From Mycobacterium sp. KBS0706 (GTDB lineage: Bacteria; Pseudomonadota; Alphaproteobacteria; DSM-16000; Inquilinaceae), in the NCBI RefSeq assembly GCF_005938675.2, contig NZ_VCCH02000041.1, positions 1 to 64,000 of the forward strand: DNA of 64,000 bases, given 5' to 3'. The translations under genes and the position numbers were made by a program. How positions within the stretch are numbered: the stretch's first letter is position 1; each line of letters opens with the position of its first letter. Under the pieces are notes generated by a model, which worked only from the letters and a program-made list of their open reading frames with translations, had not been told where the DNA came from and made no database searches. Positions 1-9,065 of this stretch are shown one piece after another.

Positions 1-2102
1 TCGGCCTGGGCCGCCTTGCTCTGCGCCTCGCGGGCGCGGCCGACGGCGGCGACGGCATCCTGCTGGCCGCGCCGGGCCGCTCGGTCGGCATCCTGCGCCG
101 CCTGGGCCGCCTGGCGCGCCGCATCCGCCGCCCGCCGCGCCGTCTCGGCGGCCTCGGCCGCGGTCGAGAGCTGCACCTCCAGCTGCTCCAGCCGGTTGCG
201 CTGCTGCAGCCGTGCCGCGGCGGGGGAGGGGGCGCCCGGCCGGGCCACCAGCCCGTCCCAGCGCCAGCGGCCGCCGGCCCTGGTCACCAGCGCCTGGCCT
301 GGCCGCAGCGCCGGCTGCAGCGCTTCGGCCGCCGCCGCGTCCGCGACCACGCCGATATGGGCCAGCCGGCGCGCCAGGGCCGCTGGGGCAGTGACATGCC
401 CCGCGAGGGGCTCGGTCCCGGCCGGCAGCGGGGCCGCGTCGTCATAGAAGGGCAGCTCGGCCCAATGCAGCGGCGCCGAGCGGTCGGCCGGCACCGAGGC
501 CTCGTCGCCGAGCGCGGCGCCCAGCGCCGCCTCCCAGCCGGGCGCGACCCGCAGCTGGTCCAGGATCGGCGCGCGGGCGGAATCGCCCTTGCCGCTGCCG
601 AGCGCGGCGCGCAGGCCGTCGGCCTCGGCCTTCAGCCGGGTCGCGGCGCCCTCGGCGGACTGGGCGGTCTCGCGGGCGCCGGAAAAGGCCGAATCGGCGG
701 CCTGGCGCCGGCTCTCCGCAGTCTCGACCGCCTCCTGCGCCGCCTCCAGCCGAGCCTCGGCCTCGGCCAGCACCAGGGCGGCGGCTTCGGCGCCGTCGGC
801 GCCGGCCAGCTCGGTCTCGACCTGGGCGACCTGGCGCAGCGCATCCTCGTGCCGGCGGACCAAGTCCAGCAGGCGACCCTCCAGCTCGCGCTGGCGCTTG
901 GCCAGGCTCTGGCGCCGAGCCTCGTCGCCGGCCGCGGCCTCGGTCAGCGCGGTCAGCTTGCCGTCCAGCCCGTCGACGATCTCGCGCTGGGTGTCGATCA
1001 ACCGACGCGCGCCGTCCTCGGCATCGGCCTCGCCGGCGCTCTGGCGCTCGATCCGCTCGCGTTCGTCCTGCAGCTTGGCCAGGGCCTGGGCGGCGTCGGC
1101 GCCCAGCGAGCGCTCGCGCACCAGGTCGCCCGTGACCTGCTCCAGCCGCCGATTGGTGTCGAGTATCGACTGGCTCAGCCGGCCGGCCTCGGCCTCCAGC
1201 GTCTCGCGCTCGACCAGGTAGCGCTGCAGCGCCGCGGCGGATTCGGCGTCGGCTTTGCGCAGGGCCGGCAGGGCGGCGGCGGCCTCGGTCTGCTCGGTGG
1301 TGCCGCGGGTCGCCGCGATCATGCGCTCGCGCACCACCTGCTCATTGGCGTCATAGGCGCGCCGGGCCTCGGCGAGGGCGGTGCCCGCCGCGCTCCACTG
1401 CAGGTGCAGCAGCGTCGCCTCGACCTGGCGGATCTGCTCCGAGACGGTGCGGTAGCGCACCGCCTGCCGCGCCTGCTTGCGCAAGCCCCCGAGCTGGGCG
1501 TCGAGCTGCACCAGCACGTCGTCGAGGCGGACCAGGTTCTCGTCGGCCGAGCGCAGCCGCAGCTCGGCCTCGTGCCGGCGGCTGTGCAGGCCGGTGATGC
1601 CGGCCGCCTCCTCCAGGATCTGCCGCCGCTCCGCCGGGCGGGCGGAGATCATCGCCGCGATCCGGCCCTGGCTGACCAGGGCGGGGGAGGCGGGGCCCGA
1701 GGCGTTGTCCTGGAACAGCAGCTGCACGTCGCGGGCGCGCACCGGCTTGCCGTTGACCCGGTATTCAGAGCCGGTGCCGCGCTCGATCCGGCGGACGATC
1801 TCGATGCTGTCGGCGTGGTCCCAGCCGGGCGCGGTGCGGTCGCTGTTGTCCAGCGTGATCGTCACCTCGGCCAGGTTTCTCGCGGCGCGGCCGGTGGTGC
1901 CGCCGAAGATGACGTCGTCCATCTCCTGGCCGCGCATGCGCCGGGCGGAGTTCTCGCCCATCGCCCAGCGCAGCGCCTCGACCAGGTTCGACTTGCCGCA
2001 GCCATTCGGCCCGACCACGCCGGTCAGGCCGGGCTCGATGGCCACGTCCGTCGCATCGACGAAGGATTTGAAGCCCGACAGGCGGAGCCGGGCGAAATGC
2101 AC
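1..2102 (-). CDS. smc: Chromosome segregation ATPase SMC (N-terminal part, cut by window edge)
   Basis: SMC forms the ATPase core of condensin, which compacts and segregates the chromosome. The visible 700 codons begin with the head domain: an N-terminal FKSF segment, then the Walker A motif GPNGCGKSN at residues 31-39 and RMRGQEMDDVIFGG. A long Ala/Glu/Arg/Gln-rich coiled coil runs from about residue 165 to 510, and the hinge begins near residue 515. The second coiled coil, signature motif and Walker B lie outside the window. I chose the GTG at 2102 because AGGAG stands just upstream and the head homology starts immediately. It follows the DsbA-type gene by 18 bases, so the two are probably co-transcribed. 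Confidence 0.95.
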   Translation of the reverse strand, partial: MHFARLRLSGFKSFVDATDVAIEPGLTGVVGPNGCGKSNLVEALRWAMGENSARRMRGQEMDDVIFGGTTGRAARNLAEVTITLDNSDRTAPGWDHADSIEIVRRIERGTGSEYRVNGKPVRARDVQLLFQDNASGPASPALVSQGRIAAMISARPAERRQILEEAAGITGLHSRRHEAELRLRSADENLVRLDDVLVQLDAQLGGLRKQARQAVRYRTVSEQIRQVEATLLHLQWSAAGTALAEARRAYDANEQVVRERMIAATRGTTEQTEAAAALPALRKADAESAAALQRYLVERETLEAEAGRLSQSILDTNRRLEQVTGDLVRERSLGADAAQALAKLQDERERIERQSAGEADAEDGARRLIDTQREIVDGLDGKLTALTEAAAGDEARRQSLAKRQRELEGRLLDLVRRHEDALRQVAQVETELAGADGAEAAALVLAEAEARLEAAQEAVETAESRRQAADSAFSGARETAQSAEGAATRLKAEADGLRAALGSGKGDSARAPILDQLRVAPGWEAALGAALGDEASVPADRSAPLHWAELPFYDDAAPLPAGTEPLAGHVTAPAALARRLAHIGVVADAAAAEALQPALRPGQALVTRAGGRWRWDGLVARPGAPSPAAARLQQRNRLEQLEVQLSTAAEAAETARRAADAARQAAQAAQDADRAARRGQQDAVAAVGRAREAQSKAAQA

Positions 2103-2120
2103 GGCGGCGGCTCCTGCCCG

Positions 2121-2747
2121 TCAGTTGGTGGCGACGCCCTTCTCGGCGAGCTTCTTGTCGAAGAGCGCCTTGAAGGTGTCGAAGCTGGCCTCGCCCTCGA
2201 GCTTCTCGCCCTCGACGACGAAGGTCGGGGTGGCGTTGACCTTGTAGTCGGCCTGCGCCTCCTGGCCCAGCTTGATGATGGCGTCGGCGACGGCGTTGTC
2301 GGCCAGGCAGGCGTCGAACTTGTCCTTCGGCAGTCCGGCCATGCCGCCGATCTGCGCCAGGGCGCCGATCGGGTCGCCGGCGGTGGCCCAGCTCTGCTGG
2401 GTCTGGAACAGCACCTTGGCGATGTTGAAATACTGCTCGCGCGGGGCGCAGCGCGCCATCATCCCGGCCCGCAGGTCCAGCCCGTTCAGCGGGAACTGGC
2501 GGAACACGATCTTGACCTTGCCGGTGTCGACATAGGCCTTCTCGAGCTGCGGCAGCACGTCGTTGGTGAAGGCGGCGCAATGCGGGCAGGTGAAGGACGC
2601 GAATTCCAGCATCGTCACCGGCGCGTCGGCCTTGCCCATCACATAGTCGGTGTCGGTGATCTTCGGATCCCAGGCCTGGGCCGAGGCCGATCCGGCCATA
2701 AATGTCGCGGCGGCCAGGGCCAGGCCGGCGAGGAGGGTCTTCAGCAT
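2121..2747 (-). CDS. DsbA family periplasmic thioredoxin-fold protein
   Basis: A secreted thiol-disulfide oxidoreductase of the DsbA/Com1 type, 208 residues. Residues 1-23 form a signal peptide with a likely cut after ASA. The active site is CPHC at residues 54-57, and a cis-proline loop (NATPTFVV) lies near the C-terminus, both typical of the thioredoxin fold. An in-frame ATG further upstream would add a segment unlike a signal peptide, so the start at 2747, preceded by GGAGA, is preferred. By family it should oxidise or isomerise disulfides in exported proteins. It sits between the DUF721 gene and smc on the same strand, a common alphaproteobacterial arrangement with mutY diverging nearby. 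Confidence 0.9.
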   Translation of the reverse strand: MLKTLLAGLALAAATFMAGSASAQAWDPKITDTDYVMGKADAPVTMLEFASFTCPHCAAFTNDVLPQLEKAYVDTGKVKIVFRQFPLNGLDLRAGMMARCAPREQYFNIAKVLFQTQQSWATAGDPIGALAQIGGMAGLPKDKFDACLADNAVADAIIKLGQEAQADYKVNATPTFVVEGEKLEGEASFDTFKALFDKKLAEKGVATN

Positions 2748-2785
2748 CCGATGGTCTCCATGGGTCCGGGCCTCGTGCCCAAGTG

Positions 2786-3250
2786 TCATCGCGGTGGCGT
2801 CCGGGCATAGAGCGCCCGGCCGAAGGCCGCAAGTCGGGATTTCCACTCGGGGTCGTCGACCGATTCGAGCGGCCCCTCCAGCATCGCCTCTTCCGCCGGG
2901 GTCAGGGAACGGCGGCTCGGTGTCGCGGTCCGGCGGGCCAGCGGCGCCTGCACCAGCTTGATCCGGATGATCGCGGCATAGCCGAAATGGCCGTTGATCC
3001 GCTCGATCAGCCGGTCCTGGTCATGCTGCAGCAGGATGGCGTCGGCCGGGTCAACCCTCAGCGCCAGCGTGCCGCCGTCGCGCTTGCCGGCCGGGAAGCT
3101 CAGCTTCTCCGGCACGGCCCGGTCGGCCCAGTGGTCGCCGACCACCGACGGCCAGTCGGCGAACAGGCTGCCGATGGCGCTGCGCCCGCCGCCCAGCGCC
3201 TTGCGGGCCAAAGCGGGAACCAAGGCGGCCATGGATCTCGGATAGCTCAT
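2786..3250 (-). CDS. DUF721 / DciA-like protein
   Basis: A 154-residue protein of the DUF721 family. The core includes DWPSVVGDHWADRAVPEKLSF-type sequence at about residues 32-52 and a segment with GGTLALRV and LIERINGHFGYAAI, matching the KH-like fold of DciA proteins that load or recruit the replicative helicase. The helicase role is known for some family members and is only inferred here. The start at 3250 gives MSYPRS and leaves an 84-base divergent gap to mutY. It ends 38 bases before the DsbA-type gene, so DUF721, DsbA and smc look like one transcription unit. Confidence 0.82.
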   Translation of the reverse strand: MSYPRSMAALVPALARKALGGGRSAIGSLFADWPSVVGDHWADRAVPEKLSFPAGKRDGGTLALRVDPADAILLQHDQDRLIERINGHFGYAAIIRIKLVQAPLARRTATPSRRSLTPAEEAMLEGPLESVDDPEWKSRLAAFGRALYARTPPR

Positions 3251-3334
3251 CGGCGGGAACGCGACTGCATGATCGAATTGCGGGACTCGGGTCCCTATAG
3301 TGGCGCAACGCACCCCCGAGCGGCAACGCGAGCC

Positions 3335-4414
3335 ATGCCCGATACAGCCACGTCCGCCGAATTTACCCCCGCCGACTTCGCCCCGGCGCTCCTGGCCTGG
3401 TACGACCGGCACCGCCGTGTCTTGCCATGGCGGGCGCCGGCGGGCAAGACGGCGGACCCGTACCGGGTCTGGCTCAGCGAGATCATGCTGCAGCAGACCA
3501 CCGTGGCGGCGGTGAAGGACTATTTCCTCGACTTCACCCGGCGCTGGCCGACGGTGGCCGACCTGGCCGCGGCGCCGGTGGAGGAGGTGCTGCGCGCCTG
3601 GGCTGGGCTGGGCTACTACGCCCGGGCCCGGAACATGCATCGCTGCGCCGTCCTGGTGGTGGAACGCCATGGCGGAGTGTTCCCGTCGCAGGAGGCGGAA
3701 TTGCGGCAGCTGCCGGGGATCGGCGACTACACCGCGGCGGCGATCGCGGCGATCGCCTTCGACCGGCCGGCCGCGGTGATGGACGGCAATGTCGAGCGGG
3801 TGATGGCCCGGATCTTCGCGGTCGAGATGCCGCTGCCGACCGCAAAGCCGATCCTGAAGACCCACGCCACCACCCTGACCCCGCGCCGGCGGCCGGGCGA
3901 TTATGCCCAGGCGGTGATGGATCTCGGCGCCACCATCTGCACCCCGCGCAGCCCGAAATGCATCCTCTGCCCCTGGTCCGCCCCATGCCGGGCCCGGAAG
4001 CGCGGCATCGCCGAGGACCTGCCGGCCAAGCTGGCCAAGGCGGCGAAGCCGACCCGCCGGGCGGTGGCCTTCTGGCTGACCGATGCGCGCGGCCATGTGC
4101 TGCTGCGCCGCCGGCCGCCCAAGGGCATGCTGGGCGGGATGATGGAGTTCCCGTCCTCCGCCTGGATCGAGCAGCCGATGCCGGAGCTCGCCGCGGTGCT
4201 GGCCGAGGCGCCGGGCGGCAGCGGCTGGCGGCTGCTGCCTGGCCTGGTGCGGCACGGCTTCACCCATTTCGACTTCGAGCTGACGGTGGCGGCCGGCCGG
4301 CTCAAGGCGCCGGTCGAGGGCGGACTCCTGATGTCGCCGGACCAGCTGGGCGAGGCCGGGCTGCCGACGGCGATGTGGAAGATCGCCCGCCATGCCCTGC
4401 GGCATCTTGAATGA
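3335..4414 (+). CDS. mutY: A/G-specific adenine DNA glycosylase MutY
   Basis: Removes adenine mispaired with 8-oxoguanine or guanine, the first step of base-excision repair at oxidised guanines. The 359 residues match the usual family length. The catalytic glutamate lies in SEIMLQQT (Glu49), the helix-hairpin-helix reads LPGIGDYTA (126-134), and the catalytic aspartate is in VMDGNV (Asp150). Cysteines 202, 209, 212 and 218 give the C-x6-C-x2-C-x5-C spacing of the 4Fe-4S cluster. A C-terminal NUDIX-like domain for 8-oxoguanine recognition starts near residue 240. The ATG at 3335 is the first that keeps the family N-terminus. It is transcribed divergently from the DUF721 gene. Confidence 0.95.
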   Translation: MPDTATSAEFTPADFAPALLAWYDRHRRVLPWRAPAGKTADPYRVWLSEIMLQQTTVAAVKDYFLDFTRRWPTVADLAAAPVEEVLRAWAGLGYYARARNMHRCAVLVVERHGGVFPSQEAELRQLPGIGDYTAAAIAAIAFDRPAAVMDGNVERVMARIFAVEMPLPTAKPILKTHATTLTPRRRPGDYAQAVMDLGATICTPRSPKCILCPWSAPCRARKRGIAEDLPAKLAKAAKPTRRAVAFWLTDARGHVLLRRRPPKGMLGGMMEFPSSAWIEQPMPELAAVLAEAPGGSGWRLLPGLVRHGFTHFDFELTVAAGRLKAPVEGGLLMSPDQLGEAGLPTAMWKIARHALRHLE

Positions 4415-4624
4415 CCGGGGCGGGCGCCACAAATCAGCCCTAATCACCGCCCTCTATCCGACCTCGTCGGGACGGTGAGGTTGCGCAGATAACCGGTCCG
4501 GGACGGTCAGCGGCGATTGGCGTGCGACTCTGTGGCGCCCGGTTTCGTCTTGATCTTCCGGGCCGTCGTCTTCACCCTGCCGGCGCCCGGCCACGAGGCC
4601 GGGCATATCGAAGGAACCGTGTCC

Positions 4625-5176
4625 ATGTTCATCCAGACCGAGCAGACACCCAACCCGGCGAGCCTGAAGTTCCTGCCGGGCCGCGCGGTGATGGATGCGG
4701 GCACCGCCAACTTCCCGTCGCCGGACACGGCGGCGCGGTCGCCTTTGGCGCAGCGCCTGTTCGAGATCGAGGGCGTCACCGGCGTGTTTCTCGGCACCGA
4801 TTTCGTGACCGTGAGCAAGGCCGACACCCTTGACTGGTACGTGCTGAAGCCTTCGATCCTCGGCGTGATTATGGAGCATTTCACCGCCGGCCGGCCGGTC
4901 ATCGTGGCCGAGGCGGCGGCGGAGGGCTCCCAGTCGGCCGAGGAATCGGAGATCGAAGCCCAGATCCGGGAGCTGATCGACACCCGTGTCCGGCCCGCCG
5001 TGGCCCAGGACGGGGGCGACATCATCTTCCAGGGCTATGAGCACGGCGTGGTATATCTGCACATGCAGGGCTCCTGCTCAGGCTGTCCCAGCTCGACCAT
5101 GACGCTGAAGGCCGGCATCGAGAACATGCTGCGCCACTACATCCCCGAAGTGACGGAGGTGCGCGCCGTCGCCTGA
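4625..5176 (+). CDS. NifU-family iron-sulfur scaffold (Nfu type)
   Basis: A 183-residue Fe-S carrier that delivers assembled clusters to client enzymes. Residues 1-90 form the Nfu N-terminal domain, starting FIQTEQTPNPASLKFLPG, and residues about 110-180 form the NifU C-terminal domain. The cluster-binding pair is Cys151-x2-Cys154 in GSCSGCPSS. The ATG at 4625 follows AAGGA; a longer open frame upstream has no family similarity. This architecture is typical of alphaproteobacteria and mitochondria. It stands alone, with about 210 bases between it and mutY. Confidence 0.93.
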   Translation: MFIQTEQTPNPASLKFLPGRAVMDAGTANFPSPDTAARSPLAQRLFEIEGVTGVFLGTDFVTVSKADTLDWYVLKPSILGVIMEHFTAGRPVIVAEAAAEGSQSAEESEIEAQIRELIDTRVRPAVAQDGGDIIFQGYEHGVVYLHMQGSCSGCPSSTMTLKAGIENMLRHYIPEVTEVRAVA

Positions 5177-5199
5177 CGGCGGGCTGCGCTCCCCCCGGC

Positions 5200-5223
5200 G
5201 GCGCCCCCTGTTGGCGGGGCGCC
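5200..5223 (+). terminator. GC-rich hairpin after the Nfu gene
   Basis: GGCGCCCC (5200-5207) pairs with GGGGCGCC (5216-5223) around an 8-base loop, 23 bases after the Nfu stop codon. There is no T tract, so intrinsic termination is uncertain. It could instead stabilise the 3' end of the transcript. Confidence 0.35.
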
Positions 5224-5294
5224 TGCGGACCCGGTCGTGCCGATAGGCGGGGCGCCCGGGATCGCTGGCCCGGGCGCAACCAAGAACGAGGTCC

Positions 5295-6248
5295 ATGCAG
5301 TTTCGTGTGTTTCGACCGGCCGCCGCCTTGGCCGGCCTTTTGCTGATCGTGCCCCTTGCCGCCCTGGCTGAGCCGGCGGCCCCCACCGATCAACCCCCGG
5401 CTGAGCTGCAGGTCGCCGACCTGCCGCCGCAAGACCTGGCGCTGCCGGCCTCGGCGGTGCCGCCGATCGACAAGACCTCGGACCTCGTCCTCAAGGTCGA
5501 CAGCGCCGGCAAGCTCAGCGAGATCTTCGACAGCGCCGACTACGCCCTCGCCGATGTGCGCGATGGCGAGGCCGATGTGCCGCGCCTGCTGGTCGAGGCG
5601 ATGCCGTCCGATCTGCGCCGGCTCGATTCGACCGATCTGCGCAAGGACGTGTTCTTCAACGCCCTGCTGCCGCTGGTGCTGCGGGTCAACGAGGACATCG
5701 GCCACGACCGCGACCGGCTGCTGGCGCTGCAGGGGCTGCAGCATCTCGGCCTGGCGCCCTCGGCGGACTCGCGGGCTTGGCTGGCGGAGCTCGGCGAGCG
5801 CTACGGCGTCGCCGACGGCGACCTCGACGCGCTGCTGCTGCGGGTCGACGTTATCCCGGTCTCCCTGGCCCTGGCGCAGGCCGCGGTCGAATCGGGCTGG
5901 GGCACCTCGTACAGCGCCCAGCGCCGCAACGCGCTGTTCGGCCAGACCGCGGGGTCGGCGGCGCGCTACGCCGCCTTCGACCGGCTGATCGACGGGGTCG
6001 CCTCCTACGCCCGCAACCTCAACACCCATCCGGCCTATATCGGCTTCCGCGCCCGCCGCGCGGCGCTCCGAGCTGCGCGGCTGGAGCTTGACGGCTATGA
6101 TCTGGCGTCGACCCTTCTGCGCTATTCGACGCGCGGAACGGCCTATATCCGCGATGTCCGGGCCATGATCCGCGGCAACGATCTCGTCGAGCTCGATTCC
6201 GCGCGGCTTGCCGCGGATCGCGGGTTGGGCTTACCTGCCGCGAGCTGA
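5295..6248 (+). CDS. Exported Bax-like glucosaminidase-domain protein
   Basis: Predicted peptidoglycan hydrolase of 317 residues acting in the periplasm. A signal peptide spans residues 1-25 (hydrophobic AALAGLLLIVPLAALA). After a proline-rich linker, residues about 90-310 match the Bax/glucosaminidase fold: LALAQAAVESGWGTS at 191-205 carries the likely catalytic Glu199, followed by RNALFGQ. Family members cleave between N-acetylglucosamine and N-acetylmuramic acid; that activity is inferred. The gene is separated from its neighbours by a hairpin upstream and a 15-base gap downstream to the nitroreductase gene. Confidence 0.85.
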   Translation: MQFRVFRPAAALAGLLLIVPLAALAEPAAPTDQPPAELQVADLPPQDLALPASAVPPIDKTSDLVLKVDSAGKLSEIFDSADYALADVRDGEADVPRLLVEAMPSDLRRLDSTDLRKDVFFNALLPLVLRVNEDIGHDRDRLLALQGLQHLGLAPSADSRAWLAELGERYGVADGDLDALLLRVDVIPVSLALAQAAVESGWGTSYSAQRRNALFGQTAGSAARYAAFDRLIDGVASYARNLNTHPAYIGFRARRAALRAARLELDGYDLASTLLRYSTRGTAYIRDVRAMIRGNDLVELDSARLAADRGLGLPAAS

Positions 6249-6263
6249 GACTTTCTGCGACAA

Positions 6264-6857
6264 ATGGCCATGGCGCTCGACAAGATCGCGCTCGACACGC
6301 TGTTCCGCGAGGCGCGCGCCCGATGCGTGTTCCTCGACGAGGCGATCCCGGAGGCGACGCTCCGCGCGATCTACGATCTGATGAAGCGGGGGCCGACCAG
6401 CGCCAATTCCTGTCCGGCGCGGATCGTCTTCGTCACCTCCGAGGAGGGCAGGGTGGCGCTGCGCCCCTCGGTCGACCCCGAGGTGCTGGGCGCGACGCTG
6501 CAGGCGCCGGTGACCGCGATCGTGGCCTATGACTCGGCCTTCCACGAGCATCTGCCGAAGCTGCTGCCGGACGAGCCGGAGACGGCGATCCGCTTCGCCG
6601 CCCGGCCCGATCTGGCGTTGGAGACGGCGCATCGCGACGCGGCGATGCAGGCTGCCTATCTGATCATGGCGGCGCGCGGCCTGGGCCTCGGCTGCTGGCT
6701 GGTGGGCGAGTTCGACAGGGCCAAGGTCGACGCCGCCTTCCTCTCCGGCACCCGCTGGCGCTCAAGCCTCCTGGTCGATATCGGTTATGTCGACCGCAGC
6801 AAGGAATTCCCCCGCCGCCCGCGCCTGGCCTTCGAGGAAGCCTGCCGGATCGTGTGA
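6264..6857 (+). CDS. RutE-like nitroreductase / malonic semialdehyde reductase
   Basis: A flavin-dependent NAD(P)H oxidoreductase of the nitroreductase family, 197 residues. The GPTSANSCPARIVFV segment near residues 43-57 is the FMN-binding region, and the GWGLGCWLVG-like stretch (GLGLGCWLVG) near 140 is typical of the RutE/HadB subgroup. In E. coli RutE reduces malonic semialdehyde, the toxic product of the oxidative uracil pathway. Here no other rut gene is adjacent, although a reductive pyrimidine cluster lies 52 kb away in the same window. The start could also be the ATG two codons downstream; neither has a strong ribosome-binding site. Confidence 0.85.
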   Translation: MAMALDKIALDTLFREARARCVFLDEAIPEATLRAIYDLMKRGPTSANSCPARIVFVTSEEGRVALRPSVDPEVLGATLQAPVTAIVAYDSAFHEHLPKLLPDEPETAIRFAARPDLALETAHRDAAMQAAYLIMAARGLGLGCWLVGEFDRAKVDAAFLSGTRWRSSLLVDIGYVDRSKEFPRRPRLAFEEACRIV

Positions 6858-6945
6858 GCGCGTGTACGCATCGGATGATCCCTGGTTCAGCAATGAGTAA
6901 CATCGACCGCGACCGGGCGCCTGCTGCAGGGGCGGGAGCCGGCGC

Positions 6946-7617
6946 ATGATCGTGCTCGGGCTCGATGCGGCCGGCGCCGGCTGCGGCGTGGCGGTGCGGC
7001 GCGACGGCAAGGTCGTGGCCGCACGGACCGAGGCAATGGCCCAGGGCCATGCCGTGCGGCTGATGCCGCTGGTGCTGGAGGTGCTGGCCGAGGCCGGGGT
7101 CGCGCCCGGCGATATCGACCTGTTCGGCGTCACCACCGGCCCCGGCTCCTTCACCGGGCTCAGGGTCGGGCTCGCCGCGGTCGGCGGGCTAGCGCTCGGC
7201 GCCGGCCGGAAGATCGTCGGCATCCCCAGCTTCGACGCCGTACTGGCCGATCTCGGACCGGTCGCCGCGGGCAGCATCCTGGTGGCGCTGGACGGACGAC
7301 GGACCGAGCCCTTCGCCCGGCTGTTCGCCGCGAGCGGGAACCCCCTGGGCGAGCCGCTGTGCCTGCCGGCAGTCGAGCTGGCGGCATTGATCCCGTCCGG
7401 TCCCCTGACCGTCGCCGGCGACGGTGTGCATCTGCTGCTGCCGGCACTGGCCGGCCGGGCGGATGTGCACCATGCCGGCCAGTCGGCGATCGATCCCGCC
7501 ACCGTGGCCCGGCTGGCCGAGGACCGGGCAGACCAGGCGCGCGAAGGCCCGCCACCGCCGCTCTATGTCCGGCCGCCCGACGCGGTGCCGCTGGCCGAGC
7601 GGGCGCCGAAGCCGTGA
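6946..7617 (+). CDS. tsaB: tRNA threonylcarbamoyladenosine biosynthesis protein TsaB
   Basis: Partner of the threonylcarbamoyl transferase TsaD in making t6A37 on ANN-decoding tRNAs. The 223-residue protein has the ASKHA-fold N-terminus MIVLGLDAAGAGCGVAV, then a GPGSFTGLRVGLA motif at about residues 65-77 and a conserved GIPSFDAV segment. Length and motif spacing match the family. The stop codon overlaps the ATG of the following acetyltransferase (TGATG), a coupling often seen for tsaB-rimI. Confidence 0.93.
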   Translation: MIVLGLDAAGAGCGVAVRRDGKVVAARTEAMAQGHAVRLMPLVLEVLAEAGVAPGDIDLFGVTTGPGSFTGLRVGLAAVGGLALGAGRKIVGIPSFDAVLADLGPVAAGSILVALDGRRTEPFARLFAASGNPLGEPLCLPAVELAALIPSGPLTVAGDGVHLLLPALAGRADVHHAGQSAIDPATVARLAEDRADQAREGPPPPLYVRPPDAVPLAERAPKP

Positions 7618-8069
7618 TGCGCATCGTCGAGGCCGGCCCGGCCGAAGCGGCGGTGCTGTCGGCCCTGTACGAAACCGCCTTCACCGAGGCCTGGGCGCCG
7701 GACCGGCTGGCGCAGCTGCTCGCCGGCCCCGGCGTGTTCGCGCTGATCGCCCTCGACGATGCCGGAGAGCCGCTTGGCTATGCCTTGGGCCGGGTGGCGG
7801 CGGACGAGGCGGAGCTGCTGTCGATCGCGCTCTTGCCCGGCCAGCGCCGCCGCGGCGGCGGGCGCCTGCTGCTCGACGCCCTGACCGACCTCTGCGCGGC
7901 GGCCGGGGCGGAAACGCTGTTCCTCGAAGTTGCGACCGACAACGCGGCGGCGCTGGCGCTCTACCGCGGCGCCGGCTTCAGCGAGGCCGGCCGCCGCAAG
8001 GGCTACTACAAGGTCGGCCCGGCCGCAGTCGACGCCATCGTCATGAAGCGGGCGCTGGGCGCGGCGTAG
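7617..8069 (+). CDS. rimI: RimI-type GNAT acetyltransferase
   Basis: Predicted ribosomal-protein S18 (or general protein N-terminal) alanine acetyltransferase, 150 residues. The acetyl-CoA-binding motif appears as LPGQRRRGGGRLLLDAL at about residues 70-86, followed by ETLFLEVATDNAAALALYRGAGF, a hallmark of RimI. The start overlaps the tsaB stop codon by one base, so translation is likely coupled. Its 3' end faces the methyltransferase gene on the other strand, only 7 bases away, with no separate terminator visible. Confidence 0.9.
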   Translation: MRIVEAGPAEAAVLSALYETAFTEAWAPDRLAQLLAGPGVFALIALDDAGEPLGYALGRVAADEAELLSIALLPGQRRRGGGRLLLDALTDLCAAAGAETLFLEVATDNAAALALYRGAGFSEAGRRKGYYKVGPAAVDAIVMKRALGAA

Positions 8070-8076
8070 GCGCCGG

Positions 8077-8985
8077 TTACTGCCGCACTGGCCGCTCCAC
8101 CGTGCCCAGCGCCTCGGCCAGCGAGCGGTTGGCGCTGCCGCGTGGGCGCGGCTGCTGCTGGCTGTCATGCGGCGCCCAGCCGGCCAGGAACAGCACCTCG
8201 AAGCTGGCCGGGATGCGCCCGTCCGGCTCGGCGAAGCGCTCGGCGTAGCGGGCGGCGACAGTCGGCCAGAAGGCGCGCGGCGGCGGCGCGGGGTTGCGGT
8301 TCAGCCCGGCATTGGTCTCGCCCATGCCGCGCAGGTCGGCGACCAGGCGGAAGGCGTTCTCGTAGCTGACCGTCACCGTCTCGGCATCCGCCACCGGCAG
8401 GGCGAAGCCGGCGCGCTGCAGCAGGCCGGCGGCGTCGCGCAGATCGGCGAAAGGCGACAGGCGCGGGCTGGCGCCGCCGGTCAGCTCGGTCTCGGCCTCG
8501 ACCAGGGCGGTGCGCAGCTCGGCCAGCGTGCCGGCACCCAGCATTGCCGCCAGGAACAACCCATTCGGCCGCAGCGCCCGGCGGATCTGCAGCAGCGCCC
8601 CGGGCAGGTCGTTGACCCAGTGCAGCGACAGGTTGCTCAGCACCAGGTCCAGCGTGCCCTCGCCGAAGGGCAGCAGCTCCTCGTCGCAGGCCAGCGTCGG
8701 CCGGCCATTCGCGGCTGCACTTCGGGCCAGGGCGGGCGACAGGTCGGCCTGGACCAGCGTGTCGATCCTGTCCGTATCCGCCAGCGCCCGGGCCACGGCG
8801 CCGTCATGGCAGCCGAGGTCGAGCGCCACCGGGAAGCGGTGGGTGACGTCGAGCAGCCGGTCGGCCAGCATCGCCGCCACATGCTCGAACAGGAAATTGT
8901 GCCCGGCCAGGCCTGGCGCCGCGCGGTCGCGCCGCCGGCGCACCAGCGCCCGGTCGAACACCATCATGCCGTCGGATTGCGTCAT
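8077..8985 (-). CDS. SAM-dependent methyltransferase (BioC / NDUFAF5-like)
   Basis: A 302-residue class I methyltransferase. The SAM-binding motif ALDLGCHDGAVARAL lies at about residues 55-69, followed by LPFGEGTLDLVLSNLSLHWVNDLPGAL and RALRPNGLFLAAMLGAGTL. This pattern, with the N-terminal FDRALVRRRRDRAAPG segment, matches the group that contains mitochondrial NDUFAF5 and bacterial BioC-like proteins. NDUFAF5 modifies a complex I subunit; whether this bacterial homologue does is unknown. The ATG at 8985 is preferred over an upstream frame extension that reads as random sequence. Confidence 0.85.
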   Translation of the reverse strand: MTQSDGMMVFDRALVRRRRDRAAPGLAGHNFLFEHVAAMLADRLLDVTHRFPVALDLGCHDGAVARALADTDRIDTLVQADLSPALARSAAANGRPTLACDEELLPFGEGTLDLVLSNLSLHWVNDLPGALLQIRRALRPNGLFLAAMLGAGTLAELRTALVEAETELTGGASPRLSPFADLRDAAGLLQRAGFALPVADAETVTVSYENAFRLVADLRGMGETNAGLNRNPAPPPRAFWPTVAARYAERFAEPDGRIPASFEVLFLAGWAPHDSQQQPRPRGSANRSLAEALGTVERPVRQ

Positions 8986-9065
8986 GGCGCGCACTATAGG
9001 GGTTGCGGAGGACCGCCGCACCGCTCTTTGGTGGCGCGAAGGGCCGACAGCGAAGGACACGGATC

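Noticed and set aside
357-2810. An 817-codon open frame on the plus strand over smc and dsbA
   Set aside because: It is a shadow of the smc coiled coil. SMC motifs are clear on the other strand and the plus-strand product has no recognisable domain.
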